In this document: one piece after another, positions 1 through 10,300 of the stretch | How the letters are laid out: the number at the start of each line of letters is the position of its first letter | How positions within the stretch are numbered: the stretch's first letter is position 1 | Assembly (NCBI GenBank): GCA_023439125.1 | Contig: JAEXOU010000010.1 | Location: forward strand, 62,001 to 126,000 | DNA length: 64,000 nucleotides | Direction: 5' to 3' | Source of the DNA: Bacillota bacterium | GTDB lineage: Bacteria; Bacillota; Clostridia; Lachnospirales; Lachnospiraceae | Notes under the pieces: model-generated | Databases searched by the model: none | Seen by the model: only the letters and a program-made list of their open reading frames with translations | What the model was told of the DNA's origin: nothing | Position numbers and translations under genes: made by a program

Positions 1-897
1 TAGGCTGTCGATCAATTTGACTTTCGGCTTTAGGATTGAATCGATATATTCGTGGGATATATTCATACTGAAGAAATCTTGAACTGGTACATTACATCTA
101 CGCAAGAAATACAGAATTGATCCCAAATGCATAAATGTTAGCGATGATTTAGTACATCTTGCTAATTGCATTATAGAAGATAAGGTTATCTTCTCTTCCG
201 TGGTTAGTTCATTCTTATAACGTTCTAATAAAAATAAAGTTCGTAGAGCTATATTCTGTTCATTACTTATGTTATCAGTTGAATGTAAAGATGATGTTTT
301 CTGATTTAATATATAATTCCAATCATCATAGATTCTTTCTTCTCTGCTACTGCACACATATTGTGTTCTCAAACTTTTGCTTAAATCAAAGCCACATGTA
401 GGGCACTTTCTGATATCAGCTGTGTTAGGAAGTATAGGTATAAAACAATTGCAATTACTACATCTTGTATTGAGCTCAAGTCCATGTTTTTCGCAATAAT
501 TAATTTCTGTTACCTGCCATATTAGTTTGAAATACGGATTTTCAGAGATACATTCTGGACAAAATTTTCTGTTAGTATCGATGAGATTACTTAATATACG
601 GCTGTGATTAATTTCATTTATATCAACACCAAACTTTCTGAATACATATATAAACGTAAGACTTTCAAGTGTGTTGCAGCTGGTTAATAGTAATGAGGAC
701 AATAGGTTTAGATCTACTGTGCTAAATGGAGTGACATCAATTAATCTAGAAATAGATGATTGAGGATAATGGGCATTTGGTTTTAAGACATGACGCCATA
801 GGTAGTGAGTAGTAATAAAATTAGAATTTGATACTCTCTGAAGATAACTTGAGAGACACTCGCCCTGTTCAATTTTCGGCCGAATTAGTAATTCCAT
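1..897 (-). CDS. tniQ: TniQ/TnsD-family transposition target-selection protein, C-terminus outside window
   Basis: This reading frame is open from its ATG at 897 to the left edge, giving 299 residues without a stop. The start is preceded by the ribosome site AGGAGGG. The N-terminus has the TniQ pattern of a basic residue and proline followed by GECLSSYLQRVSNSN. A zinc-binding stretch follows: FCPEC, then CEKHGLELNTRCSNC, then KCPTCGFDL, the Cys/His ribbon layout of TniQ and TnsD. TniQ-family proteins link the target site to the AAA+ regulator TnsC in Tn7-like transposition. No transposase or tnsC is visible in the window, so whether it selects a fixed site cannot be judged. It is transcribed divergently from the cargo operon that starts at 1157. 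Confidence 0.85.
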   Translation of the reverse strand, partial: MELLIRPKIEQGECLSSYLQRVSNSNFITTHYLWRHVLKPNAHYPQSSISRLIDVTPFSTVDLNLLSSLLLTSCNTLESLTFIYVFRKFGVDINEINHSRILSNLIDTNRKFCPECISENPYFKLIWQVTEINYCEKHGLELNTRCSNCNCFIPILPNTADIRKCPTCGFDLSKSLRTQYVCSSREERIYDDWNYILNQKTSSLHSTDNISNEQNIALRTLFLLERYKNELTTEEKITLSSIMQLARCTKSSLTFMHLGSILYFLRRCNVPVQDFFSMNISHEYIDSILKPKVKLIDSL

Positions 898-1156
898 CAA
901 ATCCCTCCTGAATTTTCTGCTTAGTTTATCTTGTTTATTTGAAAATATACATGGAAAGGTTGGAAAATTCGTAATGGAGATTTTGAATTTAATAATATAA
1001 GTTTGTAAATAACTATTTTATTTTGTCGATTTGAGTGGTAAAATATGGATATATTGAGATGTGCCAAAATAAATAGAGAAGAATGAATCTCATATATTGA
1101 TAAAAGGCAAATATACATAGAAATTAATATAATAAAAAATAAGAAAGGAGGTAAAT
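898..1156. promoter_or_regulatory. Divergent intergenic region between tniQ and the cargo operon
   Basis: This 259-bp AT-rich gap must hold the promoters of both the leftward tniQ gene and the rightward operon. A strong ribosome site AAAGGAGGT ends just before the ATG at 1157. A TTGATA at 1097-1102 could be a -35 box, but no convincing -10 box follows at proper spacing. No helix-turn-helix regulator is encoded next to it, so control of the operon is not evident from the sequence. Confidence 0.4.
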
Positions 1157-2449
1157 ATGTCAAAAATATCTTTTATTCATTTATCAGATATTCACTTTGT
1201 TAAATCAAGTAACAATCCCGATGATATTGATAAGGATTTGCGCAACGCAATATTAGTTGATTTGAAAACAAATGCAAAAAGTATTTTAGATAATGTTGTT
1301 GGAATTCTCGTTACTGGAGATGTTGCCTTTTCAGGAAATGATGATGAGTATAACATCGCTAAAGATTATCTTAATGAAATTTGTGAAATCTTTAATATTA
1401 AGCCAAGTGATGTATATTGCGTACCTGGAAATCACGATGTCAATCAAAATGTTATTATGAACTCAACATTTGTACCATTGGCGCAAAATGCAGTTGATAC
1501 TGCAAACACTGTTGATATCGCTGATAGAGAATTTAGTAAATACATTAGCTCTGAAAACCAAAACATATTATTTATTCCATTAGAAAATTATAATAACTTT
1601 GCAAGGAGGTTTGAATGTGATATTTCTAACAATAAAATTTTTTGGCAAAAACACTTTAAATTAGCAGATAATTTTTATTTTAGAATTATTGGCATTAACT
1701 CCTCTTTTCTATCTACTAAGGAGGATCATATAACGGGTAAGCAAATGTATATTGGTCAATCTCAAATTCCCGATTATAGTGATGGCACTGCAACATTACT
1801 AATGTGCCATCATCCTCCAGAATGTTGGAAGTTTAAAGAAGATATACTGCCTCGAATAAACAAGCGTGCCGATATTCAATTATATGGGCATATGCATTCA
1901 CAATCATTTGATATAACTGAGAATAATGTTATACTCTACTCTGGAGCGGTACATCCAACGAGAACTGTTGATTGGCTACCGAGGTATAATTGGTTCTCAA
2001 TTGAGGGTGAACTAGAAAATAACGAGAGATTATTAACTATAGAGATTTTTCCTAGGTGCCTCAGTACAGATAGAGATTCATTCACAATTGATAGTGTATG
2101 TGGGCAAGAAAAAAATTCAATAAGGCATAAAATAAATATAGATAAAAAGCGAAAAGAAACTCTGGAAGATTCTCAACCGTGTTTAAATAACGTAAAATTA
2201 ATTCAGCAATCTCCTGTAGATAACGCTTACATAGTTTTTGATGAAAGAGAAATTATATATAACTTTTATGATCTGTCTTGGGTTAAGCAAATTGATATTC
2301 TTACATATCTAGATTTAATATCAGACAAAGACAAGTCAAAATCTATTGCAACAGTACTTACAAATGCAATTAACCGTGCTAAAGAGCAGGACAAGCTTGA
2401 AAGTTTACACAAAAAAATTCTTGAAGAAATTAATTTGGAGGTAAAATGA
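1157..2449 (+). CDS. Calcineurin-like metallophosphoesterase with C-terminal adaptor-like domain (predicted conflict-system effector)
   Basis: All metal-binding blocks of the calcineurin-like phosphoesterase fold are present: D11-x-H13 in LSDIHF, GD at 54-55 in TGDVAFSG, GNHD at 91-94, the HH pair in MCHHPPE near 218, and GHMH at 244-247. The enzyme should therefore be active on a phosphodiester or phosphomonoester; the substrate is unknown and could be nucleic acid or a nucleotide. Residues about 363-428 form a separate small helical unit (FYDLSWVKQIDILTYLDL and on) resembling the effector- or GTPase-associated adaptor domains that recruit partners in bacterial NTPase conflict systems. It is the first gene of the operon and its stop codon overlaps the next start by 4 bases. 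The likely role is effector of the GTPase system; the adaptor assignment is from pattern memory only. Confidence 0.85.
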   Translation: MSKISFIHLSDIHFVKSSNNPDDIDKDLRNAILVDLKTNAKSILDNVVGILVTGDVAFSGNDDEYNIAKDYLNEICEIFNIKPSDVYCVPGNHDVNQNVIMNSTFVPLAQNAVDTANTVDIADREFSKYISSENQNILFIPLENYNNFARRFECDISNNKIFWQKHFKLADNFYFRIIGINSSFLSTKEDHITGKQMYIGQSQIPDYSDGTATLLMCHHPPECWKFKEDILPRINKRADIQLYGHMHSQSFDITENNVILYSGAVHPTRTVDWLPRYNWFSIEGELENNERLLTIEIFPRCLSTDRDSFTIDSVCGQEKNSIRHKINIDKKRKETLEDSQPCLNNVKLIQQSPVDNAYIVFDEREIIYNFYDLSWVKQIDILTYLDLISDKDKSKSIATVLTNAINRAKEQDKLESLHKKILEEINLEVK

Positions 2450-3516
2450 TGAAAAACGTTTTTTCTGAAAATTATATTAAGGTTTGCCCTAGCCCGTTAG
2501 AAGGCCAAATGGAAAAGAGATGGAAAGGTATTGAGGAGTATTGTGACAGAAAAAAAGTTAATATACCAGATCTTATCATGATGGCTTTTGGTTTAAAGGT
2601 TAATGAGGAATTTAAAAATGACTTTTATTCCATTTTTCAAAATATCGATATGAGATTTTCAGCCAATAGCTTAAAAGAACTTTCAATTTTATCGTGTATT
2701 TGTTTAATGAAGTTAATGGAAGAAACAGATTTAAATAAAAAAATTGCCCTTTCTGTAATGTGTTTATCTAAGTATAATTTAGAGATATTGGTTCCAGAGT
2801 TGGTTACTCAAGCATATGAATGTTTCTATAAACTATCATCAGCGCTAAGAGAGAAAGAAATTGAATACAAACCCGTCTCTACAAAAAATACAAAAGAGTT
2901 TATTAAGTTATCTAAAGGTTTGTCAGAACTTGATAATGCAGGTATTGAATCTCTTTCAAATTCATTATCTGAAATCTCGAATATTTTTTCTAGTATAGAT
3001 AAAAATCAAAAAAGTATAATTGATGAGTTAGCTATTTTAAAAGAGGATTCTGATATTTTGTCTTGGATAACTGGAAGTTGGAGTAACGAACTCAATAAAC
3101 CTATTTCTAAATCAACACTTCCCCATAGTATTGCTTTGATATTAGGTAAGGAGTTAGCCGATCTCGTAAAAGTGTGCCCAGGACCATTTGCTTTTGAAGG
3201 GTTTTTGATAAAAATGTTCTCCAACTGCGAATCTGACACGAAAACATATAGTCTTGTTAAAATGATTGATTCCGTTGAACCTGATATCAAAGCTTCAATT
3301 TTGAAAGATTATCCGATTAAGGAAAGTTTACAATCCAATATACCACTGCTAATTTCTATGAAGTGTGCACTTGAGGCAAATGCTCTTGATGTCTGGAAAA
3401 GTACAGCATCTAATAAACTTTCTTTCAATGTTGAAACGACGGAAAAAACCATTTTGGAGTGGGCGAAATTGATGTATCTTGAATGCATTCTTGTGAAATT
3501 AGAAGGGCGTGAATGA
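2446..3516 (+). CDS. Helical protein of the GTPase system, GASH-like
   Basis: A 356-residue protein, predicted largely alpha-helical, with no catalytic motif that I can recognise and no membrane segment. Its N-terminal part (about 1-120) has a run of leucine-rich helices including DMRFSANSLKELSILSCICL. From its position between a phosphoesterase and DO-GTPase1 it is the natural counterpart of the GTPase-associated system helical domain (GASH) reported in such operons, and the RFSAN...EL segment fits what I recall of that family, but this is a weak sequence match. The start overlaps the upstream stop by 4 bases behind GGAGGT, and its own stop overlaps the next ATG. A scaffold or switch passing GTPase state to the effector is an inference. 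Confidence 0.6.
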   Translation: MMKNVFSENYIKVCPSPLEGQMEKRWKGIEEYCDRKKVNIPDLIMMAFGLKVNEEFKNDFYSIFQNIDMRFSANSLKELSILSCICLMKLMEETDLNKKIALSVMCLSKYNLEILVPELVTQAYECFYKLSSALREKEIEYKPVSTKNTKEFIKLSKGLSELDNAGIESLSNSLSEISNIFSSIDKNQKSIIDELAILKEDSDILSWITGSWSNELNKPISKSTLPHSIALILGKELADLVKVCPGPFAFEGFLIKMFSNCESDTKTYSLVKMIDSVEPDIKASILKDYPIKESLQSNIPLLISMKCALEANALDVWKSTASNKLSFNVETTEKTILEWAKLMYLECILVKLEGRE

Positions 3517-4526
3517 TTATGGAAGATACTAATAAAATAAATACATTACCTTTATTAGAAGTCGAGCAAATACCAGATATTGATACACTTATAAGTGATG
3601 AGATTGAAACGTCAAAGTCAGATGAATTTTACGAGGATATTGAAAAGCCTGGTTTATTAAGATTACCTCATGGAAATGCTTTGACATTAAATGAAATATA
3701 TCAAATAACTGCATGTGAGGACAGTAAAATAATTGCTTTTATAGGACCTTTTGAAAGCGGAAAAACCACAATTGAAACTACATTTTATCAAATGTTTCAA
3801 AGAACCCCTTTTTGTGGGCTCTACTTTTCGGATTCAGCTACTCTATCAGGATATGAAGAACGTTCGTTCTATACTCGTTTAAATTCAAAAAACAAAACTG
3901 CGACAACGTTAAGAACAAGTAGATTTAACGAAGAATTATTTTTGCACTTGAGATTATATGATCCAGAAACAAAGTCAAACACTAATTACTTATTTGCAGA
4001 TATATCAGGGGAGACCATATTTTCACATAAAGGAAACGTTACAACGTTGAAAGAAAACTTGCCATATTTAAAAGCAGCTGATGAATATACCTTTGTACTT
4101 GATGGAAATCAACTGGCAGATAAAACACTTCGTAACGGTACAATAGACTCAATGCGCAACATGGCAAGAACAATTTTTGATGCCGAATTGTTTACTAATC
4201 GTACGCGTGCACAAATTGTAATCAGTAAATATGATGTTATAGGCAAATCTCACGACGACTGTTTAAAATCAGTAGTTAATTCGAGTGTTCAGAGTCTCGT
4301 TACTTTAGTGGGCCAATATATTTCAAATGTTACTGTCCATCATATAGCTGCAATGCCACAAAACGAAGGATTCAATGTAGGCTATGGTTTAGAGGAACTT
4401 TTAGAAACATGGAAGCAAAAGAATTGTCATGATTCTATTAGTATACCATGTGCTTCAACTAGTGGCCTGAAGTCAGAATTCAACAAATTAAACTATAAAT
4501 TACTAGGTGGTGAAGCAGATGATTAA
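3513..4526 (+). CDS. P-loop GTPase, DO-GTPase1 type
   Basis: The protein has a Walker A at residues 78-86 (GPFESGKTT), a DxxG-type switch in FADISGE (D163 to G166) and a SKYD motif near 238-241 in the place of the NKxD base-specificity motif. These are the G1, G3 and G4 marks of a TRAFAC-like GTPase. It has an acidic, low-complexity N-terminus of about 45 residues. It is paired with a second, shorter P-loop GTPase and a GAP1 protein downstream, the layout described for the double-GTPase (DO-GTPase1 and DO-GTPase2) conflict systems of Kaur, Burroughs, Iyer and Aravind (2020). The ATG at 3513 overlaps the upstream stop; a second ATG at 3519 is also possible. GTP preference is assumed from the family. 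Confidence 0.8.
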   Translation: MIMEDTNKINTLPLLEVEQIPDIDTLISDEIETSKSDEFYEDIEKPGLLRLPHGNALTLNEIYQITACEDSKIIAFIGPFESGKTTIETTFYQMFQRTPFCGLYFSDSATLSGYEERSFYTRLNSKNKTATTLRTSRFNEELFLHLRLYDPETKSNTNYLFADISGETIFSHKGNVTTLKENLPYLKAADEYTFVLDGNQLADKTLRNGTIDSMRNMARTIFDAELFTNRTRAQIVISKYDVIGKSHDDCLKSVVNSSVQSLVTLVGQYISNVTVHHIAAMPQNEGFNVGYGLEELLETWKQKNCHDSISIPCASTSGLKSEFNKLNYKLLGGEADD

Positions 4527-5358
4527 GAAATGTTTTATTTCAGGATTTCCAAGTGCCGGAAAAACAACTTTTCTAGCGGCTTTAATGAATTTAATTAGTG
4601 CCGATAATTCTAATTCAAAGTTGAAATTACATAAGATTAATAATTTACAATACCTTATGACATTAAGCGAAAAATGGGCAAATATGGATCCACTGGAACG
4701 AACTGTACCGTCTAATGAGCATATAGATATAGCAATAAATTTAGAACTCCCCAACAAAGAAATTGTTAACTTCTATTTACCAGACTTGTCTGGTGAAACA
4801 TTTCAAAAATTATATGAAATGCGTGAAATACCAGAAGAACTTGCAAATTATATAATTGAAGCAAATACATTTCTCTTTTTTGTGAATGTTAAGAATGTGA
4901 AGGAACTCGGATTAATTTCAGAGCATTTTAAGAATCAAGCCAATGAGACTAAGGAAAACAACTTACTTAAACGAAATCCAACGGAACATGATCCATTACA
5001 AATTCAAATTATTCAATTGCTACAATTTTTTATGCTTCTGCGGAAAAACCAAAAAATTAAAATTAGTTTTATGTTTTCTGCATGGGATATAATGAAAACA
5101 AACTGCCATAATATTAAACCTGATCAATTTTTAAAGGAACGAATGAATATGCTATGGCAATATTGTAGCTCTAATTCAGATTATATTGAATTCTATACCT
5201 GGGGAATAAGTGCTCAAGGTGGCGAATTTGAACAAAAAGACACGCTTTTGGATAAGGAGTATCCTTACCAAAGGATATTTGTTGAAGGTAATGACGGGTA
5301 TATAGGTAACGATTTAACATTACCTTTATATTTGTTAATGGGGGATTTGAATGAATAA
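4519..5358 (+). CDS. P-loop GTPase, DO-GTPase2 type
   Basis: Residues 9-17 (GFPSAGKTT) form the Walker A and PDLSGE near 88-93 forms the switch motif, matching the first GTPase in style but without its N-terminal extension. SAWD at about 187-190 sits where the G4 motif is expected, so base recognition is divergent. I choose the ATG at 4519 because it follows AGGTGG at the right distance and overlaps the upstream stop; a GTG at 4507 would add four residues. Two linked but distinct GTPases suggest a heteromeric switch, with the neighbouring GAP1 protein acting on it. Transcription and translation are coupled to both neighbours: its stop overlaps the next start by 8 bases. Confidence 0.8.
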   Translation: MIKKCFISGFPSAGKTTFLAALMNLISADNSNSKLKLHKINNLQYLMTLSEKWANMDPLERTVPSNEHIDIAINLELPNKEIVNFYLPDLSGETFQKLYEMREIPEELANYIIEANTFLFFVNVKNVKELGLISEHFKNQANETKENNLLKRNPTEHDPLQIQIIQLLQFFMLLRKNQKIKISFMFSAWDIMKTNCHNIKPDQFLKERMNMLWQYCSSNSDYIEFYTWGISAQGGEFEQKDTLLDKEYPYQRIFVEGNDGYIGNDLTLPLYLLMGDLNE

Positions 5359-7312
5359 AAAACAAGTTACTATACAACAAACATTACATGGATATTTTAA
5401 TGGCCATCATTTATTAGAGTCATCCCTCTTACTTTCAGATGAGTCTAAACGAAAAATGGATATGCTTAGTGATTTTTCTAATGCAGAAATATCTGAAGAA
5501 TTTGATTCGTATTATACAGGATATTTTTTAGAAAAAGAAAAGCTTATTGTTTTTGCTAAAACATGGTATGCTAATGAAATGATTAGACCAGGATGCGTTT
5601 GGACTCATTCCATGTTAATACGCCTTGATGATTTAGATTTTTGCGCTTGTAATGTTAATCTATTATTGTCACTTTTTATTAGACCGAATAAAGAAGAGTC
5701 TGTTGACGTATATGCAACACCTATAAAATTAATAGTTGATAATACAGAAGATAGCTATTTTGATGATAAGAAGTTACAATACTTAATATGGATTATGTTG
5801 GGGAATGAAGCACCTACTTGTGTCATTTCCAAAAGCTCTGAAGAATATATTAAAGAGCTTTTAATGATTTGGTTTACCTGTTACAACGAATTACATCGTG
5901 ATTTTTCATTTATTACTCGTACCAATTCAATTAAAAGTAGAAATGCAACTATGATTAGGTTACAATTTTGTTCGATAAAAGCACGAAACAATATGGTTCA
6001 TCAGTCTAATAGTATTTCTTTAATAAAAGACATTAATGAAGTGCAGAAATTTCCACCCTGGGTAATAAGTACTCGTGATTTGATAATTTATCAAAAATGG
6101 GAAGAGTTTATAAAATTTAAAAACTTACTTGACATAAAGGGAAACTATAACTTGAACTTAACTATGTTTATAAAACTGTACAAATGTTTTTACGTTGGTA
6201 ATAATTTAATTGATATTTATGGTTCATTGGAGTTAATCGATAAAGTTATAGAAAATGAAAAATCAATTATTGGTAATATTTTTTTAAATCTATATTTTGA
6301 CGGTAAATTTGATGACTGGGGAAAATATCAATCTTATTCAAACCTAGTCATTGCATCTATAAAATTTACATGGATTTACTTACCACAAAGAACTTTAGAA
6401 GAATTGATAAGAAAATCCTTTGAAACAGATTTTAAGAGCTCTAAGAAAATAGTACAGTATCTTGTTAATTTAGAAAACCCAAAAATTCAAGAAAAATACT
6501 TAACATATTATGCATCCATTTTATCTCCGATTAATTTTGAGGCTTTTACAGAAATGGATTATAGTGTTTGTAGTGTGTTAGTTACAATCAATCCTAGTTT
6601 AGCAAAGAGTCCAGCTATTTGGGAACAACCGGAAGGGTTCCAACAGGGAGTTTTGGATTCTTTGAAAATGTGTGAAACTTCAAAACTTCTAGAAAACGAT
6701 ATAATGAAAGTTATTTTAAACACAAGTAAGTTTGATCTCTCAATTGATATATATGCAATCTGGAAGGAAAAATCGGTTTTCGAGTTTTTAGAGTGTTTAC
6801 TGGATGTACAATATTTGAATCAACATGATACCAAAAATATGATTGAATTATGTAAACAACATTCCTATATAGCATCACAACTATTATCAGAAAGATATAC
6901 CGAACTTTTACCAGACCAAATTATCACTTTGTTTAAATTAATAGATCCATATTCTGATATTATTTCAAGTAATATACTTGTTTATATATTTGAATTATTA
7001 AAAGTCAATAGTCTAAGTGAAGATCAAAAAAATGAAGTGGCAGACCTGTATTTACCATTTATTCTGCGTAATAATTCCAACTTTTCGGATGAAATTGTAT
7101 CGTTTTCTGTCATGAACATACATGACCGCTTATCAAAATTGTTGTATCCTGAAAGTAAATGGAGAAAACTACAAAGACTATTACCTGAAGCGAGCTATTT
7201 TAATCAATGGGATAAATGCAAGAGATTGCGAAAAGCAATAAAGAAAAAAGGATTTTCTATTAAACAGCTTAGCTCTTACAACGATAATGAAATCGATATA
7301 CATTTACTATAA
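5351..7312 (+). CDS. GTPase-associated protein 1 (GAP1)-like protein
   Basis: The first 25 residues carry the signature I associate with the GAP1 N-terminal domain: QQTLHGY (9-15) followed by NGHHLL (17-22) and a serine-rich LLLS. The same region continues with a WTHSMLI block near residue 85. The middle and C-terminal parts (about 250-653) are helical and poorly conserved in motif terms. GAP1 proteins accompany DO-GTPases in predicted conflict systems; despite the name, GTPase-activating function is not shown. The gene begins inside the end of the DO-GTPase2 gene and is followed by 51 bp before the SAMD9-like gene. I see no membrane segment or nuclease motif. Confidence 0.75.
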   Translation: MNKKQVTIQQTLHGYFNGHHLLESSLLLSDESKRKMDMLSDFSNAEISEEFDSYYTGYFLEKEKLIVFAKTWYANEMIRPGCVWTHSMLIRLDDLDFCACNVNLLLSLFIRPNKEESVDVYATPIKLIVDNTEDSYFDDKKLQYLIWIMLGNEAPTCVISKSSEEYIKELLMIWFTCYNELHRDFSFITRTNSIKSRNATMIRLQFCSIKARNNMVHQSNSISLIKDINEVQKFPPWVISTRDLIIYQKWEEFIKFKNLLDIKGNYNLNLTMFIKLYKCFYVGNNLIDIYGSLELIDKVIENEKSIIGNIFLNLYFDGKFDDWGKYQSYSNLVIASIKFTWIYLPQRTLEELIRKSFETDFKSSKKIVQYLVNLENPKIQEKYLTYYASILSPINFEAFTEMDYSVCSVLVTINPSLAKSPAIWEQPEGFQQGVLDSLKMCETSKLLENDIMKVILNTSKFDLSIDIYAIWKEKSVFEFLECLLDVQYLNQHDTKNMIELCKQHSYIASQLLSERYTELLPDQIITLFKLIDPYSDIISSNILVYIFELLKVNSLSEDQKNEVADLYLPFILRNNSNFSDEIVSFSVMNIHDRLSKLLYPESKWRKLQRLLPEASYFNQWDKCKRLRKAIKKKGFSIKQLSSYNDNEIDIHLL

Positions 7313-7363
7313 TTTAAAGTAGTTAATAGATGAGAAAATAACTGTTAAAGGAGACGATTTACA

Positions 7364-10300
7364 ATGGTAAGTTTTAATATATCTTTAAGTGATGATACAA
7401 AGAATGATATAAAACAAGGCATAAATGAATGTGTTATTTGGTATAAAGAACAATATAAAAGATTTAGAACATTATTAAAAGAAGAAATGACAAATCAATT
7501 AATAGATGGTTTATGTGATAATTTTGGAGCAAAGTTAGACTTATTCTGTGTGTATGATATTTTACTAAAGTATATTCTTTGTCACTATTCAGCCGGACTA
7601 CCCGATTGCTATAATGCAAAAGGTCAAACTCGAGATAATTGGTTAGATTGCCATCTTGATTTTAATGATCTTTCTGAAATATTAAATTTACTATTTACTG
7701 AGAATAATGAAGGCGAAAACATAGATCTTAGTGTTGCTTATGAAGACAGAAATGTTCGATCTGCATTAACTCATAGTGGACGGATTAGTAAATGCTTATC
7801 TGCTATACGTTTATATAATATAGTTAGAGATATGATTTTGTTCTTAGCGCCAGAATATAGTTCAGATTTACCAAAGTTTGATTATCCAAAAGAATTTGTT
7901 TTTGATATTCAAGAATTGCTTAATTATACTGATAATTTTAATTCAGATGATATTACTATGGTTTTGGTGGCAAATTCAATGCATGATGTTCCTGAATATC
8001 ATAAGTCTGTTTTAGCTAATTGTAAATGGGACATTGTTATTGATTTTGATTCCAGGACAGAAAATGGTGGACTATTCTCTGCTGTTAAACATCATAATTA
8101 TAGAAAAGTGAGTGCAGATATTAGCGTTGCTAAATCTGAACCTTTGTCCAAAGGGTTTACAACTTGGTTTAAGGTTAGCGATAATCTCTCACTTACTAAA
8201 CACGATAGGTTAAAAAATTTAAGTCCTGATTTTTCGATCAATATGCGTGATCGAAACAACAAACTAGAAGCATTTTATAAAGGATTATTTGTCGATAACT
8301 TACTACGTTCTCGCGAAGCGCCCATTATTGTTGTTAGCTTAAAACCATATGATACGGGCTTAACGGGTGGCTTAATAAGATCAATTGGTAACAATTTTGA
8401 TGATTTTAAATTTATTTTTATTAATACCCATGAAAAGGATAAAACAGAGAACATGCTACGAGATTTTTTTGATGGAAATGGATTGATTTATGAAGATCAT
8501 TGTAGACAATATAATGTACCTATTCATAAATTTACTGAATCCATGTATTTGTATAGGGATTCGTTTGGGAAAGTACTTAAATCCCAGTCTATAGAAATGC
8601 CATCAGATGACGGATATAAACCTGTTAATCAAAACTTATATACAAATACTAGTGATTTTTTTGAATTATTACATACTGATATCGGTAAGGAAGATAATTG
8701 GCAAGATGCGGTAAATAAGTTCTATCATGGGGAAGAAGCTTCTTGGTCAGTTTTTTATAATAGCCAATTAGTTGAAATTATTGATAGTGATGTCTACAAA
8801 AATAAGTTGATTAGAATTAAGAAAATCTTGAGTAGAATACCTGATAATTTACAAGATAAGATTTTTTATTTAGAACACTCTGCTGGTATTGGTGGAACAA
8901 CATTATTAAAAAAAATTGCTTGGGACTTGCATTTAGAGGTACCAGTATTAAGGTTAAAAAAATATAGAAAAGCTTCAATCAAAGACACAATTCGAGATTT
9001 CTATGACAACCATACAAGATCTGGAATTTTAGTAATCGCAGATGAGGCAAATTTTTCTGAAACAGAACTATCAGACCTTAAGCGAGATATTATATATTCT
9101 GAACGTAGGTGTGCACTAATTATAGCTATGCGTTCAAGAGGTAATAATCATGAAAATATTGATAATATTATTCCTCTTTATTCCATTGTAACTAGTGCTA
9201 TTGATAAATTAAGAAAACAATTTAAAAACTATTCGGATTTAGATAAAAAAACTATTGAACAAAAAGATGCTAATTTTGAATTTGTATTCAGTGATAAATC
9301 ATTAAGATGCCCATTTATTATTGGGTTATATTATATAGACATAAAGTTTAACGGAGTAAATACATATGTTGAAAAAATTATAGATAAAATTACTAATAAA
9401 GATGAATTAGAAGTAATATCAATAATCGCTTTATGTAATTACTATGGTAGAACCGGGTTACCAATAAAAGTTGTTCAGGATAAATTGAAAATAAAACAGG
9501 ATTACTTGAAAACACATCCTTATGCAACAGATATTTTTTATAAAGCTATAAATGATGGCACTAGTATTTATATATCTAAACATCCTTTATTAAGTAAATG
9601 TTTATTAGATGAGTGTTCAAATACATTGTATGGAGGTGAGCATAGAGAATATCTAGATAAGCTATCAAAATTAATTATTGATTGTATTATTTATGAATGT
9701 CAAGGAATAGTTCAAGATATTTATGCTGATATTTTTGAAGCAATTTTTATTTCTAAAAATGTTTTAATTGATGAAACCGAAGGTCAAATAAATGCAGGTT
9801 TTTCTTTATTAATTGAAACCGTTAAAACACCAGAAGTAAAAGAAATTATTATATCTTATCTTGTAAAAGAATTTGAAAAGGTAGTTCTAAATTTAGACAA
9901 AACAGATGAAGTTAATTTTAAAGCTTATATGTCTTTGGCACATTTTTATGGACATTTAAGTAGAATTCATTCCAAATCAAGCATAGGACTTACTAATGAG
10001 AAGATTGCTATTGAAGACTGTGAAAATGCTTATAAATATATGATTGCTATAAAGAAAAAGGATGCTTATATTTATCATATGTATGGTATAGCATTGGCAA
10101 ATTTTTGTAGAAAAATTATTAATAATCAATCTAGTGATACCTCTCTTACTGAAGAAGAAAGTAGCTTATTAGAAACATATTTGAAACAATCTATAGAAAT
10201 GTTCAATGAAGTTTCTGATCAAGGAAGTATTGATTATGCGGTTTTATCAAAATTAGATATTTGTATTACTTATTTAAAATTTATTTACGCTTTAAGAAAG

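Noticed and set aside
921..1163. 80-codon minus-strand frame between tniQ and the phosphoesterase gene
   Set aside because: It lies in the AT-rich promoter region, overlaps the start of the operon and shows no family features.
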